Positions 59,945 to 64,000 of a stretch of DNA of 64,000 nt are shown here, piece by piece. A program made the position numbers and the translations under genes. The notes under the pieces are model-generated. The model was not told the DNA's origin, did not search any database, and was given only the letters and a program-made list of their open reading frames with translations. The stretch is from NCBI RefSeq assembly GCF_002778325.1, contig NZ_NESI01000006.1, forward strand, positions 62,001-126,000. Direction: 5' to 3'. The DNA is from Limnohabitans sp. B9-3 (GTDB lineage Bacteria; Pseudomonadota; Gammaproteobacteria; Burkholderiales; Burkholderiaceae_C). Numbering within the stretch: the first letter of the stretch is position 1; every line of letters starts with the position of its first letter.

Positions 59945-60745
59945 ATGCCTAAGATGAACAGCATGCATCACCAGCGTGCGACAGACTCGGCGAATGATGA
60001 GTGCAAAGAGTCTCTCCAAGACTTAATCGGGGAGCAACTCATCCCCAGGCTTTTGAATTCTCAAAACTACAGAGAACGCCTGAGTACGCCAGAAGTCTCT
60101 GGTGCCAACACGGGCGCCATCCTTGAATTTAATGACTTTACAAACGCCTGCATTCAAGGCGATTCGTTGCGGGTCAACAAAATTGTGGACGATTTGATCG
60201 CACGAGGTTTTGCACAAGAACGGATTTTTTTAGAGCTGATCACGCCAACCGCCAGGCACTTGGGCCATCTTTGGGACAACGACCTCTGCAGTTTTACTGA
60301 CCTGACCTGTGGCTTGGCCATCATGCACCAAGTTATTTACCGATTTGGCTATGAGTTTCGTGATGGGCCGCATGACAAAGGTGAGCAGTCCAATGTGCTG
60401 GTGTGTTGCGCCCCTGGCTCATTGCACCTTTTGGGCGCCACCATTGTGGGCGATTTGTTCAGAAGAACAGGCGCGAGTGTGGTGGTTGAAATTTCTTCCA
60501 CAGAAGAAGAGTTGGTCCGCGCCGTCGCTAACGAATGGTTTGATGTGATCGGCATTTCTGTCGCGATTGAATCCCAATTGCTCCAATTGAAATCACTCGT
60601 TCACGCGATGAAACGCAACTCCGGCAACCCTCATGTCAAGGTGATATTGGGTGGCCCTATCTTTTTGCTGGTGGATGTCACGGCTGACCTATTTGGCGCT
60701 GATGTGATTTCCAACAACCCACAAGAAGTCTTGTCTTTGATCTAA
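59945..60745 (+). CDS. Second cobalamin-binding regulator (PpaA-like), downstream of ppsR
   Basis: This 266-residue protein is a second, distinct member of the B12-binding antirepressor group. It has the W-type upper-ligand motif TPTARHLGHLWDNDLCSFTDL and the lower-ligand site CCAPGSLHLLGA with His161, then VKVILGGPIF. It has an N-terminal extension of about 60 residues (ESLQDLIGEQLIPRLL) instead of an output domain. No PpsR box is in the 203 bases before it, and no other element I can name. It may adjust PpsR or another partner by light or B12. Confidence 0.85.
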   Translation: MPKMNSMHHQRATDSANDECKESLQDLIGEQLIPRLLNSQNYRERLSTPEVSGANTGAILEFNDFTNACIQGDSLRVNKIVDDLIARGFAQERIFLELITPTARHLGHLWDNDLCSFTDLTCGLAIMHQVIYRFGYEFRDGPHDKGEQSNVLVCCAPGSLHLLGATIVGDLFRRTGASVVVEISSTEEELVRAVANEWFDVIGISVAIESQLLQLKSLVHAMKRNSGNPHVKVILGGPIFLLVDVTADLFGADVISNNPQEVLSLI

Positions 60746-60778
60746 CACTTGTTGAATCAAAGGGCACGTCGCGATCGA

Positions 60779-61852
60779 TCAAGGCCGCCTAGGCATACGC
60801 CAAGGCAACATCAATCTCACTGGCCATGAGACAAGCCTCGGAATATTCAAGCTCTCGTGCACGACGGTGAGGTCTTCACCTAATAAACGTGTTCGCAGCA
60901 ATGAGCGAGCATAAAACGGCGTGTCTTCCAACGTACTCACCACCTCTGGTGCGGTGCCAGATTCACTGCACATCGCGCGCTCAACGCGCCAAGCAGATGC
61001 TGGCAATGGGTAGCGGGCTGGAGCCTCAAAAGGCGTGTGCGAACCATTTGGAGCAAATCTTTGTGACACCACACGGCCCGGACCCTTTTTGGGCCTCACG
61101 TCATACACCACGCTGGTGTCGCCATTGCTCATTTCGGCGCGTGCCCAGTCCCAGTCCCAAAATCCTTTTTCAACGGGTTCATCACCTTCATTCGAGTCCA
61201 AGTACGCGTGACCACCCCAACTCAAGCGGGGGTTTTCCATTTCAACTTGGACGCGTGAGCAAGGTGCAATAGGTCCCCAACGATGTAGACCTTCATTGTC
61301 TAAAGACGTGACAAACTGACAAAGCCCCTCGGGTCGAACCGTCACGCGACCACGCACCCGTTTGGGCAAAGGCACGTTAACCTCATCAATGTCGATGACC
61401 AAGGCTTGGCCATCCCAATGCAAACTACTGGGCCCAATTTGGTAGTGGTGAGCGCTGCGTTGAATGTGCTGACGACCGCGCTCGGTCATGGTCCAACGCT
61501 TACCGCCTTTGCCATACAAGGCCACATTCAAGGCACAAAAATTTTCTGGATCTGCGACACCGCCTTGAAGGCTGCGGGCCAACGCGTAATAAGGTGAGAA
61601 AACACTGCCTACAAAAGCGATGATGGACAAACCATGTTCGCCATCATCACTCAACGCATCGACATACCACCAGAGATAACCACCCGGTGGGACTTTTTGG
61701 TCAAACCGAGGTCCGCCATCAGCGTCGCGGCCGCCAAACGTCCCGACATGGCTGCCATCGGAACGCCCGGCCCCGGGTGAACGCTCCCCCCCGCCGTGTA
61801 GAGGCCCGGCACTTTGCTGCGCGCAGAGGGGCGACGAAATGCTGACATCCAC
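60779..61852 (-). CDS. crtC: Carotenoid 1,2-hydratase (hydroxyneurosporene synthase)
   Basis: CrtC adds water to neurosporene or lycopene to start the spheroidene and spirilloxanthin branches. Family sequence is clear from PGGYLWWYVDALSDDG and FVGSVFSPYYALAR to the C-terminus (RSLLRTRLLGEDLTVVHESL). The start is uncertain: the clear homology begins inside the last 50 bases of crtD, but no ATG, GTG or TTG lies between there and GTG 61852, 200 bases inside crtD. ATG 61999 would give 406 residues; TTG 61630 would cut the conserved segment. The chosen coordinate is the nearest upstream canonical start. Confidence 0.85.
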   Translation of the reverse strand: MDVSISSPLCAQQSAGPLHGGGERSPGAGRSDGSHVGTFGGRDADGGPRFDQKVPPGGYLWWYVDALSDDGEHGLSIIAFVGSVFSPYYALARSLQGGVADPENFCALNVALYGKGGKRWTMTERGRQHIQRSAHHYQIGPSSLHWDGQALVIDIDEVNVPLPKRVRGRVTVRPEGLCQFVTSLDNEGLHRWGPIAPCSRVQVEMENPRLSWGGHAYLDSNEGDEPVEKGFWDWDWARAEMSNGDTSVVYDVRPKKGPGRVVSQRFAPNGSHTPFEAPARYPLPASAWRVERAMCSESGTAPEVVSTLEDTPFYARSLLRTRLLGEDLTVVHESLNIPRLVSWPVRLMLPWRMPRRP

Positions 61853-63204
61853 CCGTGGGTCGCCTGACCATAAAGCGCTCCCCCACTGCCCGGAAAGAGT
61901 CGGGCAAAGTCCTGAGGCAAGGTTCGCACCACCTGCTGTGGCGTGACTTCGATCTCCAAGCCACAGCGACGCATCAGCGCCATACTGCTTGATTCGCATG
62001 CGTGTATCTCCGATGCATTGAATGTGTGTGTATCGCCATCAGCGGGCGCATTGACAAGGCAGAAAATTCGTTCTGAAGCTGCTTGTGTCAGCCCGTCATC
62101 GTTGCGATCTTGGGCGCAAACATAAACCGTGCCCTGCGCAGGCAATTGCCGTTTGTGAAAAATATCATCGAACTCAGCGCGGTAATTTTGGTTGAAAAAC
62201 ACGTTGTGACGCACCAACGGAAAACCATTTGTTTTTGCGTGCATCGACAACGTCATCGCCGAGAGTGAACGCTGCTTTGCGCTCACCGCTTGAAAGTTAG
62301 GGCTGAGACCTTGACCCAGCATGCCATGGGCCAACGCCGCCACATCACCGTTAAAAACAACGTGATCAGCGTCTAAGTGCTCACCTGTAGACAATTCCAC
62401 GCCACTCACCCTTCCCTGCTGGGTGTGGATCTGAGTGCACGACACGCCATAGCGAGCTTTCACGCCATGCGTTTCACCTAACTTGGCGAGGGCGGATGCC
62501 ACTTGAAACATCCCGCCCTTGACCGACCAAACGCCATCAAGCTCCACCTGCGCCACCAACATCAGTGTGGCAGGTGCAGACCAAGGCGATGAGCCGCAAT
62601 AGGTGGCGTAGCGGCCAAACAACTGTTGCAGACGCGGATCGTGAAAATGACGGCCCAAGCTGCGCCATAACGAGGCAAAAGGACCCAAACCACTCAGTGT
62701 GGCCATGCCACTCATGCCTAAGTCGCTCACCATACTCACGAGATTCGGGCGTTCACTGCGGATATAGGGCTTCTCTAGCGTGTCATACAGGCGTCGCGTT
62801 TGCTGACAAAAGTTGAGAAAACGTCGCGCCTCTTGTGGGCTGCTGAATTGTGCAATTGCCTCGGCAGTGCGCGCCGTGTCTGAATACAAATCAAGCCGTT
62901 GTGGACTGGCATCCCAAGCGTGTCGGGCCAAAACACCGATGGGCTCCAATTGCAAAATGTCCTCCAACGAGGTGCCTAGATTTTCAAGCATTTGGTCCAA
63001 CACCCATTTCATGGTGAAGACCGTGGGGCCGGAATCGACACCCACCCCATCGACTTGCACTTGCCTGATTTTTCCGCCGGGTTGATTGGCACTTTCTACC
63101 AAGGTGACATCGAGCCCTTGATGCGCCAACAGCAACGCGCTCACCAAGCCGCCAATGCCCGCGCCCACCACCACCACACGAGGCGTTTGCATGGACTTAT
63201 GCAT
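61651..63204 (-). CDS. crtD: Methoxyneurosporene/hydroxyneurosporene desaturase
   Basis: CrtD is a CrtI-like FAD desaturase introducing the C3,4 double bond. The 517-residue protein has VVVVGAGIGGLVSALLLAHQGLDV, the Gly-rich GGKIRQVQVDGVGVDSGPTVFTM, and C-terminal GSVHPGPGVPMAAMSGRLAA. The start overlaps the crtA stop (ATG 63204; ATG 63192 is also possible). It is clearly diverged from the crtI at 41508. Its last 200 bases may also code for the start of crtC. Confidence 0.94.
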   Translation of the reverse strand: MHKSMQTPRVVVVGAGIGGLVSALLLAHQGLDVTLVESANQPGGKIRQVQVDGVGVDSGPTVFTMKWVLDQMLENLGTSLEDILQLEPIGVLARHAWDASPQRLDLYSDTARTAEAIAQFSSPQEARRFLNFCQQTRRLYDTLEKPYIRSERPNLVSMVSDLGMSGMATLSGLGPFASLWRSLGRHFHDPRLQQLFGRYATYCGSSPWSAPATLMLVAQVELDGVWSVKGGMFQVASALAKLGETHGVKARYGVSCTQIHTQQGRVSGVELSTGEHLDADHVVFNGDVAALAHGMLGQGLSPNFQAVSAKQRSLSAMTLSMHAKTNGFPLVRHNVFFNQNYRAEFDDIFHKRQLPAQGTVYVCAQDRNDDGLTQAASERIFCLVNAPADGDTHTFNASEIHACESSSMALMRRCGLEIEVTPQQVVRTLPQDFARLFPGSGGALYGQATHGWMSAFRRPSARSKVPGLYTAGGSVHPGPGVPMAAMSGRLAAATLMADLGLTKKSHRVVISGGMSMR

Positions 63205-63907
63205 ACCGTTTGCCCAACCACTGACCTTCAACTTTCAGAGGCACAAAACGTGCAAACATAGATTCCGAAAAATAGCCCTGCTGATTGGCCGCTTGAATCG
63301 CTTTGAGGTGCGAACCCGAACGCGCGTAGGCATTCATTTCAGTCACGCTGTTCCAAATGCTGAATGTGGCTTGGCGAAAAAAAGGTGCTTCGCCTAAGCC
63401 CACAGCCAACTGACATCCCTCAACGCCCTCAAGCGCAGTTTGTGAAGGAGGGGCATGACGCCAAAATGCATGCGCTTTGCTGAACTTGATGGAGGCTCTG
63501 GTCAGCGCTGCAACAGGACCGTTGATAGGAGGCTCGGCATTGGCTTGAAAAGAAACGCCATCCCAACTGCCACGACAGGAAAAAGCTTTCAAGGTCACGC
63601 AGCAAAATTCATTCGATCGCTTCTGATAGTCACCAACAAGGGCGGAGTGAGAAATGAAATCTTGCGCCGTTTGAACAGATTCAAACAACGCGAATACACC
63701 TTGACGGGAAGGACTTGGCCGAAGGGCAAAGCCACCCTCATACCCGCTGCCCAATACTTTTGAAAAGAGCAAACCAGGAACGCGCTGCAAAGCACGAGGA
63801 CCTCGCACTATGCGCGACCAGCCCCACAGTCGAGAAGCCTCTGCAATGTCGGCCAATAAGACAACAGCCGTCTGGTCATCAAGCCCCACTGGGTGTGCTT
63901 GGCTCAT
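63197..63907 (-). CDS. crtA: Spheroidene monooxygenase
   Basis: CrtA oxidises spheroidene to spheroidenone in the presence of O2. The 236-residue protein has GGFALRPSPSRQGVFALFES, SCRGSWDGVSF, VAALTRASIKFSKAHAFWR and a C-terminal SESMFARFVPLKVEGQW, all CrtA hallmarks. The start at 63907 has GGGAG 7 bases before it. Directly upstream is the terminator of the neighbouring gene. crtD overlaps its end by 8 bases. Its presence predicts red spheroidenone pigmentation. Confidence 0.93.
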   Translation of the reverse strand: MSQAHPVGLDDQTAVVLLADIAEASRLWGWSRIVRGPRALQRVPGLLFSKVLGSGYEGGFALRPSPSRQGVFALFESVQTAQDFISHSALVGDYQKRSNEFCCVTLKAFSCRGSWDGVSFQANAEPPINGPVAALTRASIKFSKAHAFWRHAPPSQTALEGVEGCQLAVGLGEAPFFRQATFSIWNSVTEMNAYARSGSHLKAIQAANQQGYFSESMFARFVPLKVEGQWLGKRYA

Positions 63908-63922
63908 TTCTGGACTCCCATT

Positions 63923-63956
63923 AAAAAAGGCCTGCACCGCAACGGGTGCAGGCCTT
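63923..63956 (-). terminator. Rho-independent terminator, minus strand, just before crtA
   Basis: AAGGCCTGCACC and GGTGCAGGCCTT form a 12-pair stem with a 6-base loop; on the minus strand the stem is followed by TTTTTT. It ends transcription of the gene cut by the right edge, about 16 bases before the crtA start codon. Confidence 0.93.
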
Positions 63957-63981
63957 ATGAACTTCTGAGTTTAAGGCTTTG

Positions 63982-64000
63982 CTAAAACTTGAAGTTCAGG
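63982..64000 (-). CDS. Last codons of a gene cut by the right edge, possibly an outer-membrane porin
   Basis: On the minus strand the frame ends LNFKF-TAG, 26 bases before the terminator. Terminal phenylalanine with alternate hydrophobic residues is the usual C-terminus of beta-barrel porins in Burkholderiales. Only a few codons are visible. A second frame ending ELQVLAKP-TAA is also open, so the assignment is weak. Confidence 0.35.

Overview
The window reads as chromosomal DNA of a photosynthetic betaproteobacterium of the Burkholderiales, most like the Comamonadaceae (Limnohabitans or Rhodoferax type). This rests on gene content and protein style: an O2-dependent AcsF cyclase together with dark protochlorophyllide reductase (BchL/N/B), a spheroidenone-type carotenoid gene set (CrtA, B, C, D, I), the order bchFNBHLM-lhaA-puhABC-acsF-puhE, and a PpsR repressor. 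No transposase, rRNA, CRISPR array or phage gene was seen. Genus-level assignment is inference.

Region 1 (1-12,844) follows the tail of a ferredoxin-NADP reductase. It is a thiamin locus headed by a clear TPP riboswitch (about 362-455). The first gene behind the riboswitch is not a known thiamin gene but a LuxE-like carboxylate-activating enzyme. It is followed, with 4-base overlaps or tight spacing, by a LuxC-like acyl reductase, an ABC importer (ATPase, permease, NMT1/THI5-like binding protein) and a short-chain dehydrogenase. Then come thiD on the opposite strand, thiO, thiS, thiG, thiE and a TonB-dependent receptor. LuxE, LuxC and the dehydrogenase make a plausible acid-to-aldehyde-to-alcohol sequence. 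I propose a thiamin-repressed uptake and salvage route for a carboxylated thiamin fragment. thiC is not in the window.

Region 2 (12,896-26,004) is mixed: a zinc alcohol dehydrogenase, tRNA-Asn with promoter and terminator, nhaA behind a structured leader that may be a cation riboswitch, a HipBA-type toxin-antitoxin pair, an exported amidohydrolase, a small exported protein, a DedA-like membrane protein, a signalling operon (HD-GYP regulator, large hybrid histidine kinase, single receiver), and a membrane-anchored Mrr-like nuclease.

Region 3 (26,064 to the right end) is the photosynthesis gene cluster. The minus-strand block bciA, ABC exporter, bchP, PucC-like carrier, bchG, hemA and dxs is followed by plus-strand bchI-bchD. 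Next is the long minus-strand superoperon bchF-N-B-H-L-M-lhaA-puhA-B-C-acsF-puhE-crtI-crtB, ending in three little-known genes (a 52-residue membrane protein, a DUF2269 protein and an SDR). The plus-strand regulators are two cobalamin-binding antirepressor-type proteins flanking ppsR. The cluster ends with minus-strand crtA-crtD-crtC. TGT-N12-ACA PpsR boxes lie in the dxs/bchI, bchG and bchF/aerR control regions, and the right-hand TTGAC(A/G) often coincides with a possible -35 element. bchX/Y/Z, bchC, pufLM, crtE and crtF are not in the window, so the cluster is split or continues elsewhere. There is no gap of more than 300 bases without a gene.
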